NCBI GenBank assembly: GCA_008360975.2
Contig: CM039182.1
Location: forward strand, 52,340,491 to 52,404,490
Origin: Lichenostomus cassidix
Taxonomy: Eukaryota > Chordata > Aves > Passeriformes > Meliphagidae
Direction of reading: 5' to 3'
Length of the DNA stretch: 64,000 bases
Part shown: positions 23,581 to 37,659 of the stretch, piece by piece
Numbering within the stretch: the first letter of the stretch is position 1
Layout: each line of letters begins with the position of its first letter
Notes under the pieces: model-generated
Told to the model about the DNA's origin: nothing
The model's input: the letters and a program-made list of their open reading frames with translations, nothing else
Database searches by the model: none
Position numbers and translations under genes: made by a program

Positions 23581-24127
23581 CTGCAATGTACTAAAGATGA
23601 TCACAGAACGAACATGCAGTCCTATAATCACACAGTTGATTATTTACTCCTTGCAAATCTATGTCATCTACATCTAGATACATCCCACAGAAAAAAATTT
23701 ATTACTATCTTGACAAGGTACAATGAATATATGCATGTTTAATGCATAGAAATAACTTAAAAGAAAACTTCCTGCAGTCTTCCTGGGAGGAGGGATAATA
23801 TTTATTCACTCTCTACTATAGAATGAAAAATGGAAAATGCTGACGTATTTGTGCGTCATTATCTATGACAGGTTTGTGTCAGTTCCATCAGGAAGTTGAT
23901 TTCTCTGCAAACTGAATTAAAATTTCTGTGTCCTTGCTGCAAAGTACCAAGTCCAAATAACCCTGGATTTTGTGACCTGTGAAAGGCTGAACCCTTGAAG
24001 CAAGGTCCTCTGTATTCTTGGAAAGTTTGGGATTCCTGAGCTGAGCTATGCAGCTTGCAGTTCCCATCTAATCTAGACTTCATGAGATGTGTTTTGTTGT
24101 GTTTTCCCGTATTTTCATGCAGGGTAA

Positions 24128-24190
24128 GGCCAAATTCTGCCCTTTTTGCTGTTGATAAGCAAATTTCACTACTTGCAGTTCCCATAAACA
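24128..24190. repeat. Ancient short palindromic repeat, partial copy
   Basis: GGCCAAATTCTGCCC at the start, followed by a diverged stretch ending near CACTACTTGCAG, matches the first part of the repeat also seen at 21147 and 38397. The second half is missing or unrecognisable. Confidence 0.4.
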
Positions 24191-24464
24191 AATACATGTC
24201 TGCTTGTTATCTCTTCCTCCCAAAGCTTCACATTTTTGCTGGAAAATTCTACAACTGGGCTTTTCCTAATCAATTTTACATCAGCATAACAGGATCTCTC
24301 ATGGTATGTCAGAATTTTATTTTCTTCTGTCTCTATCTCAATCATAAAGAAGCTGAGTGGAAATGAGAAATAGGCTATTCAGATATTTTGAATTCAAAAT
24401 AAAAAATAAATTTGAGCTAAAAATAAGTGCACATAACTCAACAACATGACTTTTTTAGTTTATG

Positions 24465-24575
24465 TAATGACTTGTGGGATTTTGACCAAGTCACTAAGGT
24501 CAGGCTTTTCAAAAGCATCTATGAATTTTGGCTCCCTCCATGTTCAGTGCTCAAGTGAAAACATATAAAACCTGC
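24465..24575. repeat. Possible ancient palindromic repeat
   Basis: AAGGTCAGGCTTTTCAAAAG followed by CATCTATGAATTTTGGCTCC has the form of another palindromic reptile and bird repeat, whose copies read 'GGTCAGATTTTCAAAAG' and then 'CACCTA..TTTAGG'. The resemblance is partial and rests on memory. Confidence 0.3.
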
Positions 24576-27500
24576 TTTTCATTCTCACTGTCCCAGGTTA
24601 TTATTATGTGCTCGACATCCATAACTGGGCACTGTGTTTTGAGGAGATCCTATGGCCACATAGTCACCTAAATAAACTCCAGATAAGGTCCGTATGGGCC
24701 TTGAGATAAATCTCGTGTAGTTTGATTCCTCAGTGAAAAACACAGCTCCACGGAGATTTCTGGAATCTTCGTGTTTTGAGACAAACCATGCCTTATGCTT
24801 GGATTATGCAGCTGTATTTTCCTATTATAATTTGTAAAATTTTTTTGGAAAAAGCAGGCATAAGGAGAACTGTACTAAAATAAACCAGTTCTGAAAATTT
24901 TTAAGGTCTTAAAAGAGACAGAATTACTATCTTTGAAGACTCATTTGGCCTGGGATTGCAGCTCACAGCAGAATGAATCCCAGATACACAGAAGATCTTG
25001 GCACAGCTCAGGGGAGATGTTTTTTCAAGAACTAGCTGAGAGGTGCCAGGAGGAAGCAGAATAGAGCCAAGGAAACTCCAGGGCTGCTTGAAACTTCACC
25101 AGGTTGCCCCCTGGAGATGGTAATTCTCTAGACAGAAGAATATGCATGTGGATTTTTTGTTACTTTAAATCCTACTTTTAAAAAGTTTAGTTTTTCAATA
25201 TAGTTTTGCTTGTAGGGTGATGGCTTGGCCACATTATGCCTCTGATGGACATCTTAGGCCAGCAGCCATTGGGATTCAGGTTTGATCTGCCCTTACAGAG
25301 GCCACTGCAGCTAGAACCCAGCCTAGGGAAGAAAGTAGTAACTACCTGAGGGGAGGTGCAGACTTGGCATCTGTAAGAGGACAATGTAAATCTGACAAAA
25401 ATAAATACAGAACAGAGCTTCAGTTGTCCTGTAGCCAAGAAAATCCAGCACAAGTGTATGTAGGACCTTGTTATGATGAAATGTAAAGCTTTTTTAATTG
25501 AATGGTTGGAGGAGGATTGGTACTTGGAGTTGACACTATGAGACAAGGACATACTAGTGAGATACTCTTTGCTTTTTAATTTGTGGTTCTGTCTGTTGGA
25601 TTAATTTGTTATGTTTTCTGTTCCTCATCCAAGAAATCCCAAAACAAGTCTCAGAAAAGCCATCCAGAGTTAGCATTAAATCTCTGTGGATAAGGCCAGC
25701 AAACCATTTCAGACCTCTCCATCGGATTTGCATCTGCCTAACCTAACTTGTCAGTGTAACATTACCTGTGACTGCCAACGGAAAAAGGGCCCTATTCTAA
25801 ACACAGGTAATTTGGGAAACCATGGTCTAAACTGAGAATAAACTGAAATTTCTTCTTTAGAAAGATCTAGTAGTACTTTTCAAAGGACAAACAAGTTTTC
25901 ATAGAAAAGACACCCAAAGTTCCCACATGAAAACATCTTGTGGCTCTGTGACTCTTCAAAACACCTGTCTAGGATATCTCCCCACTACCCCTCTCTGAAT
26001 GTTTGCCTTCAACCATTTTTGATTTGTGGACCTGTAGAAAGTGTCCCATGTCGGTGTGGGCCCCTATGTAGTGTCATTTAGCCTGGTGACAGAGACTTTC
26101 AGGAAAGCATATTGATGTTTCATGTAGGTGTTCCTCGGGATTGTAATTTCCAGCTTTTCCATATTTCATACGCATCTGCAGCTTCACTGCACCCTTAGGT
26201 TCCCTGGCCACAGAGACCAAGTACAAAGCAGGAAGGCAGTATGCACTGGGCTCTGGTCTGTACACCTGTCAAGGCTCTATGACTTGAGCAGGGAGCTTCA
26301 AGGAGCTCAGCTGCACAGGTGAAACCTGAGTTACTTTTTGGAGACACCTAGGACTTGTCCACAAGGGTAGAGGCCTTCTTCCTGTGGGGCTAGCAAAGCA
26401 TTTTTAAAAATCACTGAATTGCACTGAATGACATGAAACACAAGAGTTAGGCATAGGAAGTAAAAACTAAAAGCTGGATGTGAGTGTCTAATGACAGAAG
26501 CTAAAGGCAATGAAGGACATACTGGTGCAATGCTGAAGAAAAATGTGCTTCACGCAGGAACAGTGAAGTTTCCTTTTTCCATTATCCTCAGGAAGTCTCC
26601 ACAGTTTTTGCTGGAAAGGCATGAGAGCGATGCAAAATATTGTGAGTGGCTGAGCTGTATGGTAATCAAAGCTACCCTTGATGTATCAGGATATATATAC
26701 GAAAAATTCTTCTGCTCCAAGGTCATGCTTTCACCCACAGGACAGTCCCCAGGATGCTGGAGAAGATTACTAAAATGAATGTCCAAATCGTTTCAATGTT
26801 CTTGGGCCATCACTAGGTTCTTGGTATTTTAGTAGAGCCGCTGAGGGGAGGTTGGGTGGTGCCTGCATATAACAGCTGTGCAGCTACATTGCGCTACTGT
26901 AAATTCCTGAGTGGGCTGGAACCCATGGAAACAGAGGTTCAGCACCTAAATCGCCTCCAAGTGCCCTCCAGCAGCCTCCTTGCGTAAGGAACAGCGTTTA
27001 ACATGGTCACAGACAGGGGTGTGCACGTCAGCACCCACCTCTCAGGCAAAGGACTAGTTCTCAGATGTGTGCCTGTGCATACTGGCCATGCCCAGTGCAA
27101 GATGCAATTAATTTCCTTAGCTACTGCTATCCTGTAAATAATATGATAGCACCAGTATTTTCTAGTATATTTTCCCTATGGGGAAAACAAACCAGTTTGG
27201 ACTCAGGGCATAACGTTGTCTTCAAACGTACATGCACAGCTGACATGGATTTCCATGGCACCTTGCCCTGAATGTATAATTGCATTTGGGTTTGAACAGC
27301 TTTGTTTATTTGGATATTTTGTTAATGTGTTTTGCACCTCAGGCATGTACTTTACAAATGCAAATTCCTTGGCTTACTGGGGTAATTTACAGCTTTTAAA
27401 GTCTAATTTTTGAACCATTTTGCAATGGTAAAAAACCCTTGTTCAGGGAGATCCTTTGCCAGGGGGACCTTTGCTGTCTTTTCAAAAAGGTGCAGGGCAT

Positions 27501-30500
27501 TCCCACCTCCCACTGAAATCAGCAGGGCTCAGCCCGCCAGAGGGAAGCTCACAAAGTCCTCAGCCTGGCACGCAGGAGAAAAATCAACCCATCTCCTTCT
27601 TACAAATCATTATATTGCAAGAATACTCAAGGGCCCAGGGAAGAGAGCAAAGCACACTGCTGTATCCTCCACCCAAACACGAGAGAGGAGAGGGAGAGGA
27701 TAATCCTGTACAGGGGAAATGAGAAGACAGTGTCTATTTTTGGGAAGAGCTGGGAAGATTCAGGGGTGGTTTTCAAGCAGGACTTGGCATACATTTTCCC
27801 ACCACTGTGGGACTGACAGGAAAGGATATACAGGCTCTGGCTTTGGTGTGGACAAGTAACTTGGGGTTAGTGATGCACTGTCCTGCAAAGACTCAGGACT
27901 GGTACAGTGCAGGAGGAGAATTACCTCCAAGTTTTAGATGGGAAAATAAGACAAAGAATGGTCTCCAGATTTCTTCAGAGGTGTGATAAGAAGCCTAAAT
28001 CAGATCTCTGACTTTCTCTCATGTTTCTTAAACATGCAGCAGCTTTCCGGACACTCTTCAATGGCAGTTCTCGCTGGGGAAGGAGTAGGCAGGTTTCTGC
28101 CCTCAAACCCTGTTCAAAGTGTTTTGTAACTTGGCTGAATTAAGGGCATTAGCTCAGTGTTATACCGTAACAAACCTGGGCCCAAGCTTGCTGCGTTACA
28201 CAATATTTCTATTTGTATAACTGCTTCCTGAAGCAAAACCCTTAAATTTTAAATTGGACCTACTTAAGATATAAGTTTTGGGGTTTTGTTTTTTTTGTTT
28301 GTTTAATAGTTTATTTAAGAAATAAGAAATTGTAAGAGAAGGGTTAGTTTTAAAGAGAAAGCTTAGTTTTTTAAAGAGTCACTGAGGTTTTAGAGTTATT
28401 CCAAGCCTTGGGGTTAATTTTCAAAATGAAGTCTTTGAGAAAATAGCTTTCTAATAAAATTTTAAGACTTGGAAGCCTCTGTTCTCTGGAGTTTTTAGGC
28501 AACTTGGTTTATTAAGGAATTTTACCACTAATAATTCTCAGCAATGACTGTGCTGAAATAAAAAGGGCCTAGTGATGACAATGGAGTGCACTGGTTCTGT
28601 TTGCGTCTAAGAACCAGGGGGTCAGAGGAAGTGCATTAGTTGCTTAGTTTATCCATTCTGTTTTGTGATGAGAAAGTTACTTTAAGCCAGCTCTGCTCAG
28701 CCCAAAGCCCTGTTTAGACATGAGAGTCATATCTCACTGATCCAGCTACTCCCAGCTTGCATCAGCTTTACCTTACACTGGTGTCTTGTACTTGTGAAAT
28801 GAATTGCTGAGGCTCATGCAGTTTTGACAGAGGGCTTAAAGCAGCTCAGCAAGTCAGAGTGAGACTGTGTTAGGGCATATGGGGTCTGATCTGTTAAACT
28901 TTTTGGCCATGCAGCCTAGCATAATTGTATTCTTTCTATTCACAAGCTGCTAAATTCCTAGAACAGGTTGCTTATATATGCTTTTCTCTCCCTATCTGAC
29001 TAATAAGATTTTTCAAGGCTCAAAAGCCACACAGCCTTGAAAGAAATCCTTTCTTAGGTGCTTAACAAAGATACGTCTGGATTTTGTGCAGAGGGTGTGG
29101 GTAGCTGTCACATTAACCCCTGAAGCTGTCGTCAGGATTCCTGGTTTACTCTGGAAGAGAGTAGAGGAAAATACTGCTTTGCCCTTAGAAGAGCAACAGT
29201 CATTTGAAGATGGACTGAAATGTTAAAATTACAGCCAACAATATTTGTTAGGCTTAGGGGCTTTTTCACCTCAAAGGGCCTCTCAGCTGATATCATCTTT
29301 GTTTCACCTGGAGGAAAATGAAAGACAGGAGATGATATTCTGCAATTCACTGGTGAGTGCACAGCACCGTGGTATGAATCTGATCTCTCAAAGCTGGCAC
29401 CCAACCCAGGTTGCTGCCTCCCAGCCATGTCTGAGGCACAGGTCTGCTCTTCCCCAGCTTCATGGCTCACAAAATGGTTATGTTTCATTTCCTCCTGTTT
29501 GGGGTCAAGTATACAACATAAATAATCTGTGAGACTGTATAGTATGGTTTCAGTCCTCCCTGGAGACCTTTAGGTATGCCGTAGAGGCAGTGCATCTGAG
29601 AAAAGACAACAGTAGTCTCCACATTTGCTCTATTTCACCAGTCCTCTAAACCTTGGTGAAGTAGGTGAATAAAGTATGAAACATTTAGTGGGAAACTTTT
29701 AGGGTTGCACTATTGGTGGAGGAGGCCCATAACATGTTGCATATCATACCCAGCAGAAAGTTATTTCTAATTGTTAGAAGTTTATTCAACACGTAAAAGT
29801 AAATGCTGACCTTGATGACATGATAACTTAATGTCATTGGAGGAGTAAGGAGCTGAAATTGTGCTTAATACTTAAGAGGTAGATTTTTGTTTAAATGTCA
29901 GTGCAAAACCATTCCTTTTGTTTTTTTCTTTTCCCTTTTCTTTCTAATTAATTGGAAATTGCTAGAAGAAACTAAAGAGGTATACATCCTTAAATATGGA
30001 CAAAACACAAGTAAAAACAATTGCAGAAGTTAGTCCAGGATCTAGTTGCCCGTATGCCTTATGAAGTTCACTATACCTAGAAACACGTCTCCTGAACTTT
30101 AAGTGTAACTTGTCATAGTACAGTTTGTGGGTCTGCAGAATAATAAACTCAGAGATAACAAGACACCCTTATCCCAGCTTTGAACAGGAGTAGGAAATGC
30201 TGACAGTGTGCATCAGTGCCTTGTGCTGATCCAGACTTCTTAAATTTCTAGCTTCACTCACATTCAGCCTTCCAAAGGGGATCACTGTAAAGCCACACTG
30301 CTGAGATTTACCTTGTGAACTCTGCTTAAAACTGAGAATCAGACTTATACAAAGCCTACTGAGATAACTCTAGTGGTCCGAGAAGGCAAAAATATCTAAA
30401 AAATTCAGTGTTAAGTTTCAAACTGTGTCTTTAAACCTGTCTTTCAGACCCTATGAGTTCGGCTTCTGGTAGGTGACATCTGTAGTGATTTTGAGGATCC

Positions 30501-32654
30501 CTGATAATGCATGAGCTGTTTAACTCTTTTCACCCAGGCTGAGCTTCCTGAAGGATATGTGCTAATCTCTACTGTAAAAACTTCATGGCAATGGTTCAGG
30601 GCAATAATTTATATTCATCAGTTTTTAAATTAATTTTTATTTCCTTTTCTTTGAAGAGTGAGGAAGTAGTATGTCTAATTTGACTCTCTTGTACTTGCTA
30701 ATATTTAATCTTAAAGACTGGGTTTGGAGTGGGGATTTTTGTCAAAAATACTAGAATAAAATTGCCACTGAAAAACTACTTAGTCGCAGTACTGACCCAT
30801 AATTTTTTTTCTCTTGTACCAAGACTGTTTCTTAGAAGTTTGTTTTATGTAAAATAACAGTGTAGGCATGATTTAATAATTTCTCATATAGAAGGCTTTG
30901 GAAACAATTTGCGTTCAGGGTTACTGTACTACTTTAAACTGTGTAGTATCTGCTTTGAGTATTTAAGTCAGGAAGTGTGACTTTCCCTCTCTCCTCCTCT
31001 CCAGTGTGACAAGGGTAGATGTTCAGTTGTGGTGAACATGGTCATGAGGGATGGGTTAGATCTGAATAGACCTGGGCCATTTCTGAAGATTGACTGAAAA
31101 TCTGTCACAGTCTGCCTTTGAGTGTTTTGTGTCATCTTCACTTAGTAGATCATGAATGGACAGGCTATGCAGCTCAGCACTGGGAAAGCCCTAATATTTC
31201 CAACCCATCTATGTATGTCTACCTATGAAGAATGTTTCCACTGTGCTGTGCTTTTACCTCCCTTCTACATCTCCCTTACCTCCCTTCTACCATCTCCGTT
31301 ACTGGCATCTTTGCTCTGGTGGCCATTCTGTAGCCTAACATATCCTCGTGTCAGAAACTCCTCCGTAACTTTTATCTCGTGTTTTTTTGCGACATTTGTC
31401 TTTGGTGATAAGGCACCGTGCCCTCTGCTGTCTCCTTTCAGCTCGGCATTCACATCCTGCAGAGAGCTGTGCTCTCTCCCCTCGTGCCTCTGTGCTCAGA
31501 GCTCAGTCAGAATGTGCTATGAGCAGCTGGGCTCTCTTTCCACACTAGTTTTCCTGCCCTTCTCAGAATTCATTCCAGTTATTTTTCAGGTAACAGCATG
31601 CCCAGAAATTAAGGCTACATTCCAGTGTCTGAAATGAAGCTTTTGGTGACTCAAGCCAAAACATCTTTGGTCTGTTTCGCTACTGTGCTACTCTTTACTG
31701 TGTGTCCAATTTGCTGCATACTACTACTATTAAATCTCTATTGACATTACCGCTTTCCAGGTTTCTCCCTCCCATTGTGTGACTATTTCCCATCTGGGCT
31801 TTTCTCACGTGGGAAACATTCACACAAATTCAAGACTTCAACAGAGCTTCCCAGCTGCACTAGACATTTCACCAATAAATCATTGCTTCCTGTGGCAGAA
31901 GAGAAAACTGATTGAAATGGCCTTTCAAATCCCAGATGCAGTGATACTCATCCTTCCCTATTCCCTTACTCCCAAATCCTGTGTAATATCACAAGCAAAA
32001 TTTTAAACAGAAAATTGAATCCGGCAGGATTTCAGGGAGGATTCAAAGTTGCACTGCTAACAGTTGGCAAGGATCCACACGCTACCTCTGAAAGACATTA
32101 AAAAACTGACTGAAAAAAAAAGCCGAGTTTATTTTTGCCGTGTTAACCAAGGTTATGACCTAGTGTGCAGCCATCAGGCTCATTTCCCGATTCCTTAGGT
32201 TTTGGCTAAGTTGATTCTGTAATTTAGTGTTGTTTAGATGAGGTAGAGTTGATGTAGACACATGGCCACCCTGCAGGGTTAACACAGATGATATGGGGTG
32301 TTCAGCCTGACAATCTCTTCCTGGTGTTGTGCAAGGCCAGGACCCTTCAGAAAACAGAGCAATTCCCAGAGGAATATTGTCAGTGTGACTTCAGCCCTGA
32401 GGATGATGAAGAGATAATATTTCATCCAGGGTTTTTCTGTGTCACCAGGGAGGATGTAAAAATGGCTAAGGCAGTTCAGACCCTGGACCACCTAGATCAG
32501 GGCTGCATTCCCAGTAGTGCCTCTAGGAAGGCAAGGATGAGAGCAGGGCAAGTTTATGTGATAATTCCTTCTTTTAGCCTACAAATATTTTCAGCTCAGG
32601 GGATTTCCTGGCCCTGGTGAAGTTTGTCTGTTTTGTCACCCAGGGGATTTCTAT
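24576..32654. other. Long non-coding stretch, nothing recognised
   Basis: Eight kilobases without any gene, RNA or transposon that I can support. Reading frames up to 161 codons occur (31152-31637, plus strand), but they start in unremarkable sequence, show no domain and lie in a pyrimidine-rich patch that depletes stops. A 22-23-base tandem pair lies at 31255-31299. Confidence 0.5.
31255..31299. repeat. Two-copy pyrimidine-rich tandem repeat
   Basis: TACCTCCCTTCTACATCTCC at 31255 is repeated immediately at 31277 with one inserted C and one changed base near the end. This is probably simple slippage in a C/T-rich tract. Confidence 0.8.
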
Positions 32655-33015
32655 TTCAAGCACTTGTCCAGTCTCCCCTCAAGGCTATGTAAACTTTTTA
32701 CATTCATGTAGTTCTTTGGTAAAGGCTCTACAGGCTCTCTAATTTCTGGCTAAAGAAAATACTTCTCCATGTGGCAAACCCAGCTCCATTTAACTTCATC
32801 TAGTGGCTCTGGTTCTTTCACTGGAAAAAGGGAGTGTGCAGTCATTCACAATCCAGCCACTCCTCGCTGCTCTGGATTTTGTAGACATCTATTGTATCCC
32901 CACCAAGACGAGGAAGAAGAGTCCAAGACTTCTCAGTGATTCCTCACATGAAAGACATTTCATACCTTTGATCATTCCTGTTTCCTTTCTTTGAGTCCTT
33001 CTTCCAGGGCTCTCA
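32655..33015 (-). mobile_element. Old CR1/L3-type LINE fragment, minus strand
   Basis: Read on the minus strand, the stretch at about 32900-33000 gives RTQRKETGMIKGMKCL, then CEESLRSLGLFF, which matches the CR1 C-terminal block RVQRR..K.VKGL..SYEERLRELGLFSLE. After a frame break it continues as GDTIDVYKI (family: GDLI.VYKI) near 32880. The nucleotides further left, down to about 32655, follow the usual order of the ORF2 end and 3' region, including a GAAGTATTTTC word and GGAGACTGGACAAG. It is decayed by stops and shifts. It is far more diverged than the CR1 at 11.2 kb and so belongs to an old subfamily. Confidence 0.72.
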
Positions 33016-36000
33016 AGTTAGGTACAGTATTGAAGGGAGGGAATGGAGGAATAGTTACAACGATTTTCCATGTTTTTCTTTTCACTAATTTTCCTGCTTC
33101 TCAGTGACTTGAGTTGCCTTTGGATTGAGCCAAAAGTCTCTGCATGCTGGTAACATGCAACAGCCTGTGTTGCTGTAGAAAAAAGACTTTACTGTCTGGT
33201 CACTGCTAGAATTAAGTTTCTTAGCAATATATCAGATCTAAGATGAAAGATTACTAACACAATTCCTGGATTTCTCAGCTCAGGTGAAGCTGTAAATTAA
33301 GCAGTGCCAAGGTTTGAGCCTTGGAGCTCAGTCACTGGCACCTTTGTTAGTGTGCTCCTGGCTGTGGTTTTGTCCTGCACAAACCTGCCCTCTCCCAAAC
33401 AACTTCCAAGCATGCTGCAAGAATTTGCATGGACCAGGGATGATTCCCAAAGCAGTCTGGCTGCAGCTCAGATGCTGGTAGTTCCTTTAACTATGATTTA
33501 GAGAATGAAAGAGGCTAACAGTATAAGTATGGCTAAACACGCCAGCTGGACTGAAAGACAGGGAATGGGTCTTGGGTATATATAAAAACTTCCTTGTGGT
33601 GTTGGAATGATGATGCTCACCGAAGCAAGGGCAGGATCTAGAAAAGGCATAGAAATGGTTTGACCTGATTGTGGGATACTAAGAAATTAATACCAGCATT
33701 GGTTATGCTTTTTGTATTTAGGGATGACAATGAATTTCTGTCTCCGGAACTTTCCACCTGCCCACTTTTCTCAAGCATCCAAAATTGGGGATGATTGAAT
33801 TATTCTAGATAAGAAGATTCATACATTTATTTTGCTGCAGGGCATGAAAGAATCCATGCTGAGGGGAGACATTGATTTAATTGATTTGGTTGCTAAGCCA
33901 GTTTAAGGAAATCCAGCTATAACTTGCATGGAAAGCAGTCCTGAGTGTTGGTTGCTTTTGACTACAAAGAAAGGCTTTATTTTTCAAAGGTAAATGTAGC
34001 TTGGGTGTAGAAAGGTGCAGACCTTCTCCATTTGCTTTAGTGGTGTTTTACCCCAAAGCATTTCTGCTGCTTTAGGTGTCGCCATTGCCATACTCACTTT
34101 TCTGATCTATCCTAATGCATCGCTTTTGTTTCACTTGCAGGAGCACCAGCAGCATAAAAACAAATTTCCATTTTAATTTTTTTACCATCAGGGGTAACAA
34201 ATAATACATAAGGTAACTGTAATGGAAAGTGATGAGGGACAGGAAGTTTCTCATTTATTGCAGTTAATTTACACTGTGCATCAAGAGCATTTACATACAG
34301 TTAATGCACCATTGCCAGTGGTTCCCCTGTTGATTGTGCAAGTCTTTTACACAGCAACAGAGAGAAGAGAACATTTGAATAGACAGAAGAAATTAGGCAC
34401 AGGCAGCAGAGATTCATATCTAATAAGCAAAGCTTTAAGTGCTCAATGAGACCAATATAAGTAGAGGAGGATTGAACTGGATATTTTAAGTTGCTTTTAT
34501 GAAAACTGGTGAAATAATGACCATGCTTATTTATTGATATTGGTTTAGTGAGGAGAGGCCAACATTCCCAGTGAGTGATTTGCATTAGTCATCAGTTACT
34601 TGTTTTGTGGCTGTAAAGTACAAAGAAGATAAAAGAATGCCAAAGACCTAAAATCAAAAGTCAGGAGTAGAGAAATGCCAAAATTAAGGTTATTGATTGG
34701 AAATGTAGTTAAAATGGAACAAGTTGGAAGTTAAGGGGGCAGTGTACACAATAAGAAATAGATGTTTAATACCCTTGTGAAGTGGTGGTTGTAATTCTAC
34801 AGCTTGAAAATGCTAATCTTAAAATACACAAACTCTGAGTCTGAGTCTTAAAAATTAGTCCCTTTATGTTACTGTTTTAATGGCTAAGTATGGAGCCTAT
34901 TGAATAAGAGGAACCTCCTCTCACCTTATGTTTACTCGAGAAAAGTGCTGCACAATTTTCTGTTACCTTTAGACTCATGCCAAAATTCCAGAAGCTCTCA
35001 TATCATAATACCCTTTTGGTCCCCCCTTTCCACTGGAGTTCTCATCCTCATCTGTTTCACTAATTCCCAGCAAACTGCAGGTTATATCTGTATTCCCCAG
35101 ACACATAGCTGGCTGCATAGATGGACAATTTCTGGGAACCCTTTTGGAAATTACAGAGCACCTTGGCTGACTACACCCAGTCATGCTGTGATTTTCCTGA
35201 TCCATCCTATCTCAGGAATTTTGTTTTCCATGCACTTCCTGCTGCTCTGAGCAACACCTGTCTCCCGCTGATGCGTACCAAGTTGTTACAGATAGATGAA
35301 CTCAGCAATCCCCAGTTCTCCTTTCCTAGTGCTTGTACTGTGTCCTCAATTCTTCTGGTAACATGTGTGTGTAGTATCTCCTCAGAGGCCTTTCAGGACC
35401 AGAATGAAAATGCAGGCACAAAAATTTGTAAAAGAGGTTGGTTTCTGGGGGAAAATTGCCTCCATAAAGTAGTTTCATTCAGTGATGTGTGAAGCACTGA
35501 ATGCCACACTGTTGTATGCAAAGATGGATTCGCTTACAGCAAGATGGATTTGAAACCTGCAAGGGTGTCAGCACCTTATGTAAGACTACGTGGCAGGAGT
35601 GGGAGTGGAAAATGCACTAAGGAGGCCACAACAAAAACTTCTTGCCTGTAAAGGAAAAAGAAGATACGGAAAAAATGTCTTGACTATTTAATTTGGAGAA
35701 AAAGTAGAGATTACATTGTGAAGCAACTTACTTGGAAGGATACTTGCTAACCTTGTGAAGACAAGAGCAGACTCATCTTCTGCTGAAACTTTGTCTCATC
35801 TTGGCTTTCATTTCTATTGCTTTGAAAGTCAATGCACTAAGGCATAGGAGACAATTGGAGACCGACTCTCCTATCCCTCACTGGAGAGCCAGGTCCAGCA
35901 CAGGCACTGCTGGTGAATGGCAGTGTGAAGCAAGCAGGTGGTGACATATTCCCGAGTCAGAAGCTGTGTGGGGTGCCATGATCTGCTCTGCTCATATTGC

Positions 36001-36068
36001 CATAGCACCACCTACATCATAAGGATGCATCTGGTACTTTCCCATCCATCTCTCAGATGATTTTCAGT

Positions 36069-36084
36069 GTCAGGGTACCCTGAC
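36069..36084. repeat. 16-bp perfect palindrome
   Basis: GTCAGGGT is followed directly by ACCCTGAC. One such palindrome is roughly what chance gives in a window this size, so no function is inferred. Confidence 0.85.
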
Positions 36085-37659
36085 GTGCTGCACTCAGCAA
36101 TGTGCCTGAGCAGCTGAATGGTGGTTTAGTTTTGATTGTCATGGGAGTGAAGTTCTTTCTGTGAGCTCTTCCAGTCTTCCTGTGAGCTCTGTGGAAGCCA
36201 AATGCACTCAGAAAAGTAAAGTTATCTTCATTTGCAAGGCATTTTTTAGCTGTAAGGTGCATCATACCCAGTTTTCTGCATTTAGAAATGATACTTTAAG
36301 CCCTAAAAATTCATGCAATTAACTTTTTCTAAGGTAATACCTTTTAAAGGACTTTTTTCCTATCTTTTTTTTATTCCTCCAGGCCTTAAGTTTGTCTTTT
36401 CAGACTTGCCTCTGCAGGTACAAAACCTACCTTTTCTTTTAATGAAAGCTGAGATTTTTCACAACTCCAGAACCTGGAGCTCCAAGCAAAACAAGCAATA
36501 ATTACAGCTATGAGACCTGGCAGTATGGAGAAGGTAAAGTCTTCAAAATGCTTTGTTGTCTCTACTAGCAAAACCTTTCTCTTGCTGGATAAAAGTAAGA
36601 CAAGACAGCAAGACAGCTGGAAGGGGCAGCTGAGATGTGGACAGTGGCACTGTTTCTGTGTTAGTGGCTGTTCTGCTTCCCTCTGACCATACACAACCCC
36701 AAAGGCACATATGGATACCTGTGCCTGGGCACGGGCAAAGGAGGAGGAGAGTTTTGAGAAGTTTTAGAAAAGAGAAGCTCTGCTCTGTAAGAATTCATCC
36801 TGGTACTTTCTGAAATCTGATCCATACTTTCATCTGCTTGAAACAGAATAATCATACTGAACAGAAACCTTGGAAAATTTTAGAAAGAAAAGCATACATA
36901 TCTTTCTTCAGTAGTTGCCTTTTTTGATTTTTGTACTGCAGATGTACTTACAAACCACAGTCTAGGTCCAAACCACCTTTGGGCTAAATACCAGGCAGGC
37001 ATGTAACAAAGTACATAGGCTGCGTATGTGTCTGTGGGAGAAAAGGTAGTTAACCAGTAAAGAGATATCATCCATTCAATTAGTCTTCTAGAAAACCTTA
37101 CTGTACTCTTATGAAGGTCACAGAATTTGTTGCCCAATTATGAATCTATGACTTTCTATAGCTGGCTGTTTTATATGAAGAAATCAGAAGGAAAAAAAGG
37201 ATCTTGTTTTAAAATCTGGGCTTGTTCTAATACAATCTTCATTCAGCCATGAGTACTTAAAGAATTTGTTTGCAAAGTTATGTTGCACTCATATTCAGTG
37301 CAACAGTTCAGCAAAGGTTAGTTTTTTCAGAAACATGATTACTGATAAAAACCTATAGCCTGCACTACAGCTGTTATTTATGACTGACATAATTAGAGGC
37401 TTTTGTCTCACAAAATAAACAGGGTAATAAATTTGTAAGAGCCTCAATGTAGCCTCTGCAAAGTTCTCTAGGGTTATATTCCACCCCACAGAAAGAGTCT
37501 TTCATTGTATGTTTATGCAGAATTTATGTCTGAGAAATTAATTGAATCACAGATGGTGACTGCAATGTCAGTATCCTTTTTAACTCCTGTAGTGGTATTA
37601 ATGTTTCTGTCAGTGTAAGATGTTTTTCTTTTAGTTTAAGAGGCAGCAAGTAAAGGGTT

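Noticed and set aside
27358..27365. Octamer ATGCAAAT (also at 22033-22040)
   Set aside because: An 8-base word is expected about twice on both strands in this window, so its presence alone means nothing.
31152..31637. 161-codon open frame on the plus strand
   Set aside because: It lies in a pyrimidine-rich patch where stops are depleted and includes a local tandem repeat. It has no domain, splice or start context.
35650..35800. CR1-like words near TTTAATTTGGAGAAAAAG
   Set aside because: Only one short phrase resembles CR1. The following sequence does not keep the family order.
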